Source: Rhizobiaceae bacterium
GTDB lineage: Bacteria; Pseudomonadota; Alphaproteobacteria; Rhizobiales; Rhizobiaceae
DNA: 64,000 bases
Reading direction: 5' to 3'
Assembly: GCA_019635775.1 (NCBI GenBank)
Contig: JAHBYU010000010.1
Location: 62,001-126,000 of the forward strand
Below, in pieces: positions 18,175-26,542 of the stretch (its first letter is position 1; the number at the start of each line of letters is the position of its first letter). The notes under the pieces were generated by a model. It saw only the letters and a list, made by a program, of their open reading frames with translations. It did not search any database and was not told the DNA's origin. Position numbers and translations under genes: made by a program.

Positions 18175-19424
18175 GACGAGGCTCCCCGCGCTACGGCCGG
18201 TACAAAATCGGTCAGGTCTTCCTTGTCGAATTCCACCGTGCGGCCTTCTTCGGCGGATTTGTAGAGCCCCATCAATATCCGCACCACTTCGACGCCGTCG
18301 CGGAAGGTCTCGAACGGCATCTCGCCCATTCGGAACGCTTCCACCATGGCGCGGTTCTCGCTCGTGTAGCCGTAGGTGCCGTGTTCATCCTCCAGGACAG
18401 GCATCAGTCCCTGTTCGGAGTTCTGCTTCTCGACAAGGTCCTCGCCGGCATCACCCTGTAGATTGCGCGAGAGGAAGAGCTTGAGTCCCGACCCCAGCGA
18501 ATTGTATTCCATCGAGTACTCGGCACCTAGAACCTCGAGCTGGATGCGCAAGCCCGCGCCTACATAGGCCCAGGAGGTCGCGCACTCGATGACGACGTCG
18601 GTTCCGTCCTCGCGGGTCATGATTACGGTTCCCCGAGCGAAATCTTCCGTCGGGCGCTTGAGATAATCGACATCCGCCCCCATGCTCTTCGTCAGCGAAC
18701 GGGCATAGTCCGGGCGGTTCCACTTGAGCGTGGCGATGGTGCCGTTGGCGGATTTGGGCGTGAGGGTGTCGCGGGTGGCACCCGGCGCCGTCAGAAGGAA
18801 ACGGGCGACCTCCACGCTGTGGCACATCATGTCGAGCAGCACGCCACCGCCTTGCCGCTCTCCTTGCCAGAACCAGGGCTCGTGCGGGCCGGAATGTTCC
18901 TCGGTCGCTCTTGCGATATAGGGCGCGCCCGAAACGGAAGCGGCACGCTCCCAAAGAATGGCCTTACCACGGGCGACCGCGGTCGCGAAGAGCTGGTTCT
19001 CCAGATAGCCGTGTAGCAGCCCGGCTTCCTTGACCAGCGCGAGCATTTCCTCCGCTTCCCGTACGGTCCGTGCGAGGGGTTTCTCGCACGCGACCGCGCG
19101 CAGCACGCCGGGATTGGCGAGAGCAAAATCGCGGATCGCGCGCATGGTTTCCAGGCGAGCATGGTTCGGCACCAGTATCCAGACTGCGTCGATTTCGCCG
19201 GACGACAGAAGCGCGTTCAAATCAGGATAGGCGACGCATGGGCCAAGCTTCAGCTGGTTCGCCTTCGCGGCCAACGCTTCGCGCCGCGCCTTGGTCGGGC
19301 CATAGATTCCGCGCACTTCGACGTTGCGCACCGCGATGAGCGATTCCAGATGGAAATTGGCGATGAAGCCGGCGCCGACCAGGCCGATGCGCAGTGTGTT
19401 CAGTTCGTAGAGTGTATTGGGCAC
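18171..19424 (-). CDS. Gfo/Idh/MocA-family sugar oxidoreductase
   Basis: NAD(P)-dependent dehydrogenase of about 417 residues. The Rossmann GLVGAGFIANFH motif lies at the N-terminus, followed by the family's CEKPLA motif (catalytic Lys) and a C-terminal sugar-binding half with LDMMCHSVEVARF, where the His is the usual catalytic residue. Members oxidise sugar hydroxyls, often at C3, or cyclitols. The frame is open to a TTG at 19448, but the GTG at 19424 has a GAGG site at suitable distance and fits the family N-terminus better. It lies between the binding protein and the glucokinase genes. Confidence 0.83.
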   Translation of the reverse strand: MPNTLYELNTLRIGLVGAGFIANFHLESLIAVRNVEVRGIYGPTKARREALAAKANQLKLGPCVAYPDLNALLSSGEIDAVWILVPNHARLETMRAIRDFALANPGVLRAVACEKPLARTVREAEEMLALVKEAGLLHGYLENQLFATAVARGKAILWERAASVSGAPYIARATEEHSGPHEPWFWQGERQGGGVLLDMMCHSVEVARFLLTAPGATRDTLTPKSANGTIATLKWNRPDYARSLTKSMGADVDYLKRPTEDFARGTVIMTREDGTDVVIECATSWAYVGAGLRIQLEVLGAEYSMEYNSLGSGLKLFLSRNLQGDAGEDLVEKQNSEQGLMPVLEDEHGTYGYTSENRAMVEAFRMGEMPFETFRDGVEVVRILMGLYKSAEEGRTVEFDKEDLTDFVPAVARGASS

Positions 19425-19505
19425 GATTGTCCGCCTCGTCTGCTTCAATTTTTCGGTTGAGCCAGGCGGCCCCGAAGGCGCCGCCCGGCTCTGCTCGGGA
19501 GGAGC

Positions 19506-20654
19506 TTACTTCGTGCCGCCCCAAACCTCGGGGTAGCCGGCCATATCCTCGCAGCCGCAGAGGGCATAATGCTGCGGAGGCATGTTGGCTTGGGTGTACT
19601 TGTCGAGCGTTTCGACGGTGATCGTCGGCTGGGGCAGGTACCAGATCGGGCCTGGAACTTTTTCTCCGCTGAGGATCTGGGTGGCCGCGATGATCGCCGT
19701 GCGCCACTGGAAGGTGGGGTAGGTGGGCGCGATCGCCGTCAGGTCCTTCTCCTGCCACTTGGCGAGGAAGTCCTGTTGGTCCTCTCCCGTGAAGATTGGG
19801 ATCTCGACACCGATGTCTTCAAACGCCTCGATGGCCGCCACCGAGGTTGCGCCAGCATCCATCCAGACCGCGTCAATCTGGCCGAAGCGCTGTAGATAGT
19901 CCTCGACGATGGACTTGGCGATAGCACGGTCGTCGTTGGTGAACTCGGAGCCGATGACTTTGATCTTGGGGTTGGCCGCGAAGATCCGCTCAGCCGCCGA
20001 CCAGCGCGTTTCGAGGACGTCCACGCCGGGCGAGATGCGAAGCGCCAGTACGTTGCCGCCGTCGGGCAGCGCGTCGACGATAAAGCGCGCCGCCTGGGCG
20101 CCATAGGCATAGCCACCGATCGGCGTGATGAAGGTAACGGGACATTCAGTCGCCACGCCGCGCGAGAACACGATCACCGGCAACTGAGCACAGGCACGCT
20201 CCACCGCGGGTGTCAGTGCCGCCGTCGTGTTCGGCGTCACAAGCAGGATGTCGCACTTCTTGCTGGCCAGGAGGTCGTCGATATCGGCGATCTGCTTGTC
20301 GTCCTTGCCTTCGCCGTCAGTGACGATGAAATCCTTGATGTTCGAATGCAGCTTGATCTCTTCCTGCATGGTCTTGTAACCGACGACCTGCCACGGGTTA
20401 AAGATGCCCGCGTTCGAGAAGCACACCGTCCACGGCCCGTCCTTCTTGTATTTCGAGGTGTCGCGGAAATTGTCGGCCATAGATTGCAGCCAGGGCTGGT
20501 CTCCATCGCCGATCGGCGTCGCATCCAGCATGGCGATCTGGCGGTCATGTTCGGCCTGATCGAAGAACTTATTGTCCTGCGCGAGCGCAGACATGGCCAT
20601 CGACGCCGCGAAAGCGGCGGCGAGGACGCCTTTGAACGTGCGTTTCAGTGACAT
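19506..20654 (-). CDS. Sugar ABC transporter periplasmic binding protein
   Basis: A 382-residue binding protein of the ribose/galactose type (type-I periplasmic fold). The N-terminal signal peptide (FKGVLAAAFAASMAMSALAQ) is obvious and a strong AAGGAGG site precedes the ATG. Signatures include VCFSNAGIFNPWQ, a DDLLASKKCDILLVTPN strand-helix unit and VWMDAGATSVAAIEAF in the second lobe. It would deliver the sugar to the two permeases encoded just upstream. Ligand not deducible. Gaps of 68 bp before and 81 bp after separate it from its neighbours, commonly the site of extra mRNA stability for binding proteins. Confidence 0.88.
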   Translation of the reverse strand: MSLKRTFKGVLAAAFAASMAMSALAQDNKFFDQAEHDRQIAMLDATPIGDGDQPWLQSMADNFRDTSKYKKDGPWTVCFSNAGIFNPWQVVGYKTMQEEIKLHSNIKDFIVTDGEGKDDKQIADIDDLLASKKCDILLVTPNTTAALTPAVERACAQLPVIVFSRGVATECPVTFITPIGGYAYGAQAARFIVDALPDGGNVLALRISPGVDVLETRWSAAERIFAANPKIKVIGSEFTNDDRAIAKSIVEDYLQRFGQIDAVWMDAGATSVAAIEAFEDIGVEIPIFTGEDQQDFLAKWQEKDLTAIAPTYPTFQWRTAIIAATQILSGEKVPGPIWYLPQPTITVETLDKYTQANMPPQHYALCGCEDMAGYPEVWGGTK

Positions 20655-20722
20655 ACCCTTCTCCTCCTTTTATTTGGCGGGATGATCCGCCGGTCGATTG
20701 CCAGAACGCGCTCTGGCTGCGC

Positions 20723-21679
20723 TCACTTTCTACGGGCGGAGTAAGCCACCGCGCAGATGATGATCAGTCCCTGGACGACGTCCCGCATCGGCTTGGGAAA
20801 GCCCCAGATGTTCAGCAGAGTGAACAGCGCGTGCAGCGCGAGCGCGCCCGCTATGACCGGAACTACTGATCCTCGCCCGCCAAGGAGCACCGCGCCCCCA
20901 AGCACAGCAGCGGAAATGGCCTGCAGCTCGTAGCCATTGCCCGCCGAGGTTGAGACGCCCGAAAAACCGCTGAGCAGGATTGCGGAGATTGCGGCGCTCA
21001 GGCCGGAGAACATGAAGGCCGCGATGCGGATGCCAGCGACGTTCACGCCCGAAAGCCTGGCGGCGCGGGGGTTGGCCCCGACCATGTAGAGTTGACGCCC
21101 GAAGCTGGTGCGATGCAGGACGAGCCATGCCGCGGTGCCGAACACGATGGCAACGATCAGCGCGACCGGAAAACCAAATACACTGTCGCGTCCCAGGGCG
21201 CGGAATGTGTCCGGCAGATTGCCGCGCGCCGAACCACCGGACAAGAAGAGGCCGGCTCCCCGCAGCATGAGCAGCATCCCGAGCGTCGCAATGATGGATG
21301 GCACCTTCCAGAACGAGACGACGAGCCCATTGACGGCACCGGATGCAAGACCGACAACAAGGCACAACGCGATGGCCGGATAGACGAGTTCCGGGCTGCT
21401 GTTCAGGAGCAGGGCGCAAATCAGGATCAGGAACGTCATTAACGACCCGACTGAAAGGTCGAACCCGCCGGAGACGATGACGAACAGTTGACCGACCGCC
21501 AGCACGATCAGCGGGGACGAACGACGCAACAGCTGCATCATTGGCCCGTAGTCGAGATAGATCGGGTTCGACAGCACAATAGCGGCGACGATTGCCAGCA
21601 GGATGAGATAGATCGGCTCGATTGAGCGCAGCCCGCGCAGGCGGCCGGGCAGCGTGTTTCTGGTTGAGATGATGCTCAT
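20723..21679 (-). CDS. Sugar ABC transporter permease (RbsC-like)
   Basis: Inner-membrane permease of about 318 residues with roughly eight to ten hydrophobic segments and the family's SGGFDLSVGSLM motif near residue 72, followed by the conserved ATLGMLLMLRG region. It forms the channel with the second permease. The start is ATG at 21679, which shares one base with the stop of the other permease (TGATG); a GTG three bases earlier is an equal alternative. Confidence 0.88.
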   Translation of the reverse strand: MSIISTRNTLPGRLRGLRSIEPIYLILLAIVAAIVLSNPIYLDYGPMMQLLRRSSPLIVLAVGQLFVIVSGGFDLSVGSLMTFLILICALLLNSSPELVYPAIALCLVVGLASGAVNGLVVSFWKVPSIIATLGMLLMLRGAGLFLSGGSARGNLPDTFRALGRDSVFGFPVALIVAIVFGTAAWLVLHRTSFGRQLYMVGANPRAARLSGVNVAGIRIAAFMFSGLSAAISAILLSGFSGVSTSAGNGYELQAISAAVLGGAVLLGGRGSVVPVIAGALALHALFTLLNIWGFPKPMRDVVQGLIIICAVAYSARRK

Positions 21680-22674
21680 CACGCGACCTCCTCGCTGGAC
21701 CTGACCGAGTAGACGGCTACCGCAACGATGATGATCGCCCCGCGCAGCACCTGCTTGAGATAGGGGTCAATGCCGAGTTGGTTGAACAGGCTGTCGATGA
21801 AGCCGAGGATCAAGACGCCCGCCAGGGTGCCGAACACGCCGCCCCTGCCGCCGGCTAGGAGCGTTCCGCCAACGACGACGGCCGCGATCGATTCCAGGTC
21901 GTAGATTCCATCCGGGCCGACCCAAGGCGCGCCGGAGCCGAGACGGCTGGCCAGAAAGAGACCCGCGGCCGCCGCCAGCAACCCGGCGATGACGTGCGCG
22001 CTGGTGATGACCTTCGCCGTGCGGATGCCGGCAAGGCGTGCGGCCTCCTGATTGCCGCCCACAGCGTAGACGTGGGCTCCGAAGCGAGTGCGATGCAGTA
22101 CGTAGCTGGCGACACCCACCAGCGACAGCAGCAGGATAATCGGCGCGGGGATGCCGAACAGCTTACCATAGGCGAGCTGCTGGTATTCGGCCGGTACCGA
22201 ACCCGCGAAGTTCTGGAAGGTCGTGCTGAGAACACCCTGAATGATCAGTCCTACGCCCAGAGTGGCTATAAGCGGATTGACCTTCAGCCGCGTCACCAAC
22301 AATCCGTTCACCAGCCCGATGGCCATGCCGAGAAGCAGGATCAGCGGGACGGCGACTGCGATCATCGCCGGATTCCCCTGCATGATGAAGGACGCGAGCA
22401 CTGCCGCCAGGGAGATGACGAAGGCAACGGACAGGTCGATCGAGGCGACGAGAATGACAAAGGTCTGGCCGACCGCGACGATGCCGAGGGTCACCGAGCG
22501 CTCCAGCATATTCGAGAGGAACGCCCATGACATCCCGCCCGCACGGCTATGGACGCCGAGCAATGGAACGGACGCAAGCAGCATCAGCATAAACACCCAG
22601 AATACCGGCGGCACGGCCCGCAGCATGCCGCGCCAGCGGACCCGCGAGGCCCGATGGGCTGTCGAACTATGCAT
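21679..22674 (-). CDS. Sugar ABC transporter permease (RbsC-like)
   Basis: Second permease, 331 residues, with the ASIDLSVAFVISLAAV motif and IATLGVGLIIQG typical of this family and many membrane helices. The open frame extends to 22902, but that upstream part is antisense-like Arg/Ser-rich sequence inside the ATPase gene. The ATG at 22674 overlaps the ATPase stop by 8 bp and starts a normal N-terminus (MHSSTAHRASRVRWRG). The two permeases differ enough to be a heterodimer. Confidence 0.87.
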   Translation of the reverse strand: MHSSTAHRASRVRWRGMLRAVPPVFWVFMLMLLASVPLLGVHSRAGGMSWAFLSNMLERSVTLGIVAVGQTFVILVASIDLSVAFVISLAAVLASFIMQGNPAMIAVAVPLILLLGMAIGLVNGLLVTRLKVNPLIATLGVGLIIQGVLSTTFQNFAGSVPAEYQQLAYGKLFGIPAPIILLLSLVGVASYVLHRTRFGAHVYAVGGNQEAARLAGIRTAKVITSAHVIAGLLAAAAGLFLASRLGSGAPWVGPDGIYDLESIAAVVVGGTLLAGGRGGVFGTLAGVLILGFIDSLFNQLGIDPYLKQVLRGAIIIVAVAVYSVRSSEEVA

Positions 22675-24187
22675 GAAGTTTGCCTCCAGCCTCGAGGAGA
22701 ACCTCCGCCTCCGCCGCGTCGGGCGGGAACTCCGCGACGAGCGTGCCGTCCCGCATGACGAGCACGCGGTCGCTGATCCCGAGCACCTCGGGCAGTTCCG
22801 ACGATAGAACGAGAATTGCTCGACCCTCGTCGGCAAGCTTGCGCAGAAGCCCGTAGATCGCCGCCTTGGCGCCGACGTCAACGCCGCGCGTCGGCTCTGC
22901 AAGGATCAGAACTTGAGCATCGGCAAGCAGCCATTTCGACAGCACCACCTTTTGCTGGTTGCCGCCGGAAAGGCTCGACGCAGGCGCCTCCGGATCGGCC
23001 GGAACGAAGGCGACGCGGTCAAATATCGCCTGAGTGTCGCGGGCTCCAGCAGGGTCGGGTCCGCCAAGCCAGCCAGCGAGAACGCGCTTGGCAAGCAAGA
23101 AATTTTCGCGGATCGGCTGCTCCAGCGCCAGCCCTTCGCTTTTGCGATCTTCCGGAACGAAGCCGATGCCGGCGCGCATCGCGTGGCCGGGCCTCTCCAG
23201 ATTCAGCGGGCGGCCGTCGAGGGTCACCGAGCCTTCCCGGAAGCCGGGGCTGCCCCAGAGCGCATAAGCCAGCTCGGACCGGCCTGAACCCTTTAGGCCA
23301 AATACTCCCGTGATCTCGCCACCCCGCAGCTCGAGGTTTACGTCCGAAAGATTCTCGCCGGAGCCGCCGACGACCTTCAAGGCGCACCTGGGGTGCGGCT
23401 TTGCGCCCTTTCGTGCCGGATAATATTCATCGAGCCTCCGACCGATCATCGCGGACACGAGCTGCTCCGGGCCGACATCGGCCGTTGGGGCGGACAGCGC
23501 CTTGCGCCCGTCCTTGATGACGGTGACCTCGTCGCAGAGGTCGAAGATTTCCGCCATCCGGTGTGAGATGTAGATGATGACGAGGCCGCTCGCGCGCAGC
23601 TTTCGGATCAGGGAGAAGAGAATGCGGCAGTCGTCTTCTGCAAGTGTCGCTGTCGGCTCGTCGAAGATCAGCACGCTGGCGTCGAAGGCAACCGACCGTG
23701 CGACCTCGATCATCTGCTGGCTTGCGACGCTCAGTCTGCTCACGGGAGCGTCCGGGTCGAGATCGATCTCCAACCGCTTCAGGACCTCGGCCGTGCGGCT
23801 CCACATCGCGTCGATCTGAAGCCGCCCGCCTTTGACAAGCTCGCGCCCGGCGAAGATGTTTTCCGCAATCGTCCGGTGCGGGAACAGGTTCAGTTCCTGA
23901 TGGACGATGCTGATCCCGTGCGCCTGCGCCTCGCGCGGATGGTTCATGGCGATCCGGCGCCCATCCAGCATGCATTCGCCGTCATCCGGCGAAACAGCCC
24001 CGGTTAATACCTTCATCAGGGTCGACTTGCCGGCGCCGTTCTCGCCGACAATGCCGTGAACGCGGCCGCGGAAGAAGTCGACACTGACGCTCGTCAGTGC
24101 CTGGACAGCACCATAGCTCTTGCTGATATTGCGCAGCGAAAGCCTTGGTTCGGCGCCAATCGGCGCACGAGCTTCTACAATTCCCAT
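22667..24187 (-). CDS. Sugar ABC transporter ATP-binding protein (RbsA/MglA-like, two ABC domains)
   Basis: A 506-residue double-ATPase that powers the two permeases. The first cassette has GENGAGKST (Walker A), the signature LSVASQQMIEVAR and LIFDEPTATLA (Walker B). The second lacks a classical Walker A (GLKGSGRSE) and carries LSGGNQQKVVLSKWL and LILAEPTRGVDVG, the usual asymmetry of sugar-type cassettes. The ATG at 24187 is preceded by GGAGGA at ideal spacing; the frame begins at a GTG five codons earlier that overlaps this site. First gene of the nine-gene operon. Confidence 0.9.
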   Translation of the reverse strand: MGIVEARAPIGAEPRLSLRNISKSYGAVQALTSVSVDFFRGRVHGIVGENGAGKSTLMKVLTGAVSPDDGECMLDGRRIAMNHPREAQAHGISIVHQELNLFPHRTIAENIFAGRELVKGGRLQIDAMWSRTAEVLKRLEIDLDPDAPVSRLSVASQQMIEVARSVAFDASVLIFDEPTATLAEDDCRILFSLIRKLRASGLVIIYISHRMAEIFDLCDEVTVIKDGRKALSAPTADVGPEQLVSAMIGRRLDEYYPARKGAKPHPRCALKVVGGSGENLSDVNLELRGGEITGVFGLKGSGRSELAYALWGSPGFREGSVTLDGRPLNLERPGHAMRAGIGFVPEDRKSEGLALEQPIRENFLLAKRVLAGWLGGPDPAGARDTQAIFDRVAFVPADPEAPASSLSGGNQQKVVLSKWLLADAQVLILAEPTRGVDVGAKAAIYGLLRKLADEGRAILVLSSELPEVLGISDRVLVMRDGTLVAEFPPDAAEAEVLLEAGGKLHA

Positions 24188-24206
24188 TTCGTGCTCCTCC
24201 ACTCTT

Positions 24207-24251
24207 GAACGATACCGTTCTAATTTATTATGTCAAGTTGATATAATAAAT
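24207..24251 (-). promoter_or_regulatory. Sugar-operon promoter with two overlapping palindromic operators
   Basis: On the minus strand a perfect -35 (TTGACA, 24236-24231) is followed after 16 bases by TATCGT (24214-24209) as a possible -10. A perfect 9-bp inverted repeat (ATTTATTAT / ATAATAAAT, 24223-24231 and 24243-24251) brackets the -35. A second inverted repeat (GAACG / CGTTC, 24207-24220) covers the -10. Two operators on one promoter suggest double control: the AT-rich one suits the ROK regulator, the other perhaps a LacI-type or other repressor encoded elsewhere. Confidence 0.6.
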
Positions 24252-24368
24252 GTCGCATCTGCGCGTATGCTCAAGGGGTTGCCGCCATTGGTGGTCCGTT
24301 CAGATTGGGCTTTCCCATCTCACGCTCGACCAGCAGGTGGGAGGTCCATCCTCGGTAACGAGGCCAGA

Positions 24369-25692
24369 GTGAACCGCCCCGGGTTTGCCGGAGGCTCCAA
24401 CTTCCAAATAGGATGGAGCCATGACGAGCAAAACGACGAACAAGTTTTCCCCTGAGGTGCGCGAGCGCGCGGTGCGACTGGTATTCGATCACGAGGCTGA
24501 TCACTCTTCACGCTGGACTGCCTGCCAGTCGATATCGGCAAAGATCGGCTGCTCGGCGCACACGCTGCTGGATTGGGTAAAGAGGGCCGAGATCGATGCC
24601 GGCAGGAGGGCCGGTTTGCCGACGGACACGGCCGAGAAGATAAAGGCTCTTGAGCGGGAGAACCGCGAGCTCCGGCAAGCCAATGAGATCCTGCGCAAGG
24701 CGAGCGCTTATTTTGCCCAGGCGGAGCTCGACCGCCCATACAAACGATGATCGCGTTCATTGACGATCACCGCGAGGCGCATGGGGTCGAGCCGATCTGC
24801 AAGGTGCTGCCGATCGCCCCGTCGACCTACCACGATCATGTCGCCAAGCGCGTCGATCCCTCCCGGCTGTCGGTTCGGGCAAGGCGAGACGAAGCCTTGA
24901 AGGATGATGTCCGCCGCGTGTTCGAGGCGAACTTCCGCGTCTACGGCGTTCGCAAGGTCTGGCGGCAGTTGCAGCGCGAGGGCTTCGATTTCGCCCGCTG
25001 CACGGTTGCCCGCCTGATGAAGGCCATGGGTCTCGAAGGCATCATCCGCGGCAAGCCGCTCCGCACCACGGTGAGCGACAAGACGGCACCATGCCCTCTC
25101 GATCACGTCAATCGCCAGTTCCATGCCCCGGCGCCGAACATGCTGTGGGTCTCCGACTTCACCTACGTCGCGACTTGGACGGGCTTCGTCTATGTCGCCT
25201 TCGTCATCGACACCTTTGCGAGAAGGATCGTCGGGTGGCGGGTGAGCCGGACAGCGCACGCGAGCTTCGTCCTGGACGCTCTGGAACAGGCCCTGCACGA
25301 ACGGCGACCCGTTCATCGCGGCGGGCTCGTGCAGCATAGCGATAGCGGCAGCCAGTACGTCAGCATTCGATACACCGAGCGCTTGGCGGAGGCCGGCGTC
25401 GAGCCTTCGGTGGGCAGTGTCGGCGATAGCTATGACAACGCTTTCGCCGAAACGATCAACGGCCTCTACAAGGCCGAGGTGATCCATCGACGCGGACCAT
25501 GGCGCTCGTTCGAGGCCGTCGAGTTCGCGACACTGGAATGGGTCGACGGGTTCAACAATCGCCGGCTGCTGGAGCCCATCGGCAACATCCCGCCGGCCGA
25601 AGCCGAGGAACGCTATTACGCCATGCTGGAAGAACCAGCCATGGCCGCGTCACTCAAACGAAACGGCCTCCGGCAAACCCGGGGCGGTTCAC
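24369..25692 (+). mobile_element. IS3-family insertion sequence with intact ends
   Basis: The element is 1324 bp. Its ends are perfect inverted repeats of at least 26 bp (24370-24395 and 25666-25691; outermost bases TGAACCGCCCCGGG); including the next base pair gives 27. It encodes two consecutive transposase frames, both open. Flanking bases show no clear 3- or 4-bp target duplication, which may mean that one side was rearranged after insertion. It lies directly upstream of the sugar operon promoter (118 bp from the operator), pointing away from it. Confidence 0.9.
24421..24750 (+). CDS. IS3-family transposase OrfA
   Basis: A 109-residue DNA-binding protein with a helix-turn-helix ([19 protein letters not shown] then [16 protein letters not shown]) and a C-terminal leucine-zipper-like coil ([21 protein letters not shown]). 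It binds the terminal repeats and, by programmed frameshifting in most relatives, fuses to OrfB. The frame ends in an ATGA overlap with orfB at 24747-24750. Confidence 0.93.
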   Translation: MTSKTTNKFSPEVRERAVRLVFDHEADHSSRWTACQSISAKIGCSAHTLLDWVKRAEIDAGRRAGLPTDTAEKIKALERENRELRQANEILRKASAYFAQAELDRPYKR

Positions 25693-25712
25693 AGCACATC
25701 TTGGGCCTCTAA
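24747..25712 (+). CDS. IS3-family transposase OrfB (DDE integrase)
   Basis: A 321-residue catalytic subunit with an N-terminal HTH_21 region and an rve integrase core. The triad is Asp137 (WVSDFTYV), Asp199 (QHSDSGSQY) and Glu235 ([10 protein letters not shown]); the 35-residue gap between the last two is diagnostic of the family. The frame runs through the right inverted repeat and takes its stop from flanking DNA at 25710-25712, adding about seven host-encoded residues. All catalytic residues are present, so it may be active. Confidence 0.93.
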   Translation: MIAFIDDHREAHGVEPICKVLPIAPSTYHDHVAKRVDPSRLSVRARRDEALKDDVRRVFEANFRVYGVRKVWRQLQREGFDFARCTVARLMKAMGLEGIIRGKPLRTTVSDKTAPCPLDHVNRQFHAPAPNMLWVSDFTYVATWTGFVYVAFVIDTFARRIVGWRVSRTAHASFVLDALEQALHERRPVHRGGLVQHSDSGSQYVSIRYTERLAEAGVEPSVGSVGDSYDNAFAETINGLYKAEVIHRRGPWRSFEAVEFATLEWVDGFNNRRLLEPIGNIPPAEAEERYYAMLEEPAMAASLKRNGLRQTRGGSQHILGL

Positions 25713-25779
25713 GATGCTGACGCGCTCCGAGGCTAATTGTTCAGGCGAGAGATGAACGCCTCGATCGCCTTTAGCACTT

Positions 25780-25816
25780 GTATTGCGCAATACAGTAGGT
25801 GCGTATTGCGCAATAC
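25780..25816. repeat. Paired 14-bp perfect palindromes, right copy
   Basis: GTATTGCGCAATAC at 25780-25793 and 25803-25816, starts 23 bp apart, as in the left copy, but the 9 bases between them differ. Conservation of sequence and spacing with a changed spacer suggests that a protein binds both palindromes together. They lie 3-40 bp past the stop of the small terminase gene. Confidence 0.88.
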
Positions 25817-25915
25817 GCGCTAATTCTTCTGCGGATCGTGCTCGATTGTGCGCGCGGCGATCAGCCGATCGAGTTCCTGGTGGACGCGACTGAACTGCAG
25901 GACGTTACGCGGTTC
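25803..25915 (-). repeat. Direct repeat copy 2 (end of small terminase gene)
   Basis: 113 bp matching 12716-12828 in the same orientation with three mismatches by eye. It runs from the inner palindrome into the last ~32 codons of the small terminase gene. The two copies are 13.1 kb apart and could recombine to delete the sugar operon and the IS element. Confidence 0.88.
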
Positions 25916-26332
25916 GTCCTGTCCACCGGACTGCGCTGGCACCGACTTCTGCAGGCCACGCTCGCCCAGCATTTCGTGGGTTAGCGTAGGCATGTCCTCG
26001 AAGCCGAACATCTTCATGATGAACATCTGGCCTTTCATCGCCGTGGTGAGGTCGCCAGCTGCACGGGCATCGTCGACAATACCGATCAGCTTGTGCATCT
26101 GCTCGCGGACATTGATCGCTGCGAATTCGTGGACCTTCCGAACTTGCATTTGCTGAAGTTCGGCGACCCGAGCCTTGATGCTCTCATTTGCACTCAAACG
26201 AGCAGCGTTGCCACGGTGCGCCTTGAACCCTGCACATTGATACGCTCTGTCGGTCGTGTCGCCTGCAACAAGTCGCTGGGCGAACTGCTCATGGCGTGCG
26301 TTTGGTAAAGCTGCCACTATTTCGTCCCGCAC
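25820..26332 (-). CDS. terS: Phage-type small terminase subunit
   Basis: A 170-residue protein. The N-terminal DNA-binding region (LPNARHEQFAQRLVAGDTTDRAYQCAGF, then a second helix ending ESIKARVAELQ) is the standard pattern of small terminase subunits, which recognise the packaging start site and present DNA to the large terminase. No large terminase gene is nearby. The start is GTG at 26332 with a poor ribosome site. A solitary terS in an element with integrase and primase is the hallmark of satellites that divert a helper phage's packaging. Confidence 0.8.
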   Translation of the reverse strand: MRDEIVAALPNARHEQFAQRLVAGDTTDRAYQCAGFKAHRGNAARLSANESIKARVAELQQMQVRKVHEFAAINVREQMHKLIGIVDDARAAGDLTTAMKGQMFIMKMFGFEDMPTLTHEMLGERGLQKSVPAQSGGQDEPRNVLQFSRVHQELDRLIAARTIEHDPQKN

Positions 26333-26446
26333 TTAGGTTGCCGTAAAAGAGACTGTTTCAGCTTCAAGGGTTTCTCCCAATAAGCCGCGTTTTCCGTTCG
26401 CCGCGTTGGTGTCCCATGGGGGTCGTTGTCCTTGGCAACTCACTTT

Positions 26447-26536
26447 CGGGGCACTTGGGGCACATCCGCTGGTAAAGGACGTATCGTGCGCGGGCGTGAT
26501 ACGTACCAATCTTGGGGAAGTGCCCCAAGTGCCCCG
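26447..26536 (-). other. Nested stem-loop between primase and terS genes
   Basis: A perfect 17-bp inverted repeat (26447-26463 and 26520-26536; core GGGGCACTTGGGGCAC) encloses 56 bp that contain a second, 7-bp inverted repeat (ACGTATC / GATACGT, 26479-26485 and 26498-26504). It starts 7 bp past the primase stop. No T-run follows, so a simple terminator is not obvious. It could be a replication origin for the neighbouring primase-helicase, an mRNA processing site, or a structured RNA. Confidence 0.65.
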
Positions 26537-26542
26537 ACGCCC

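Noticed and set aside
24271-24504. Minus-strand frame beside the IS3 element as a transposase remnant
   Set aside because: It reads through the terminal repeat into the left flank; nothing beyond the repeat is recognisable.
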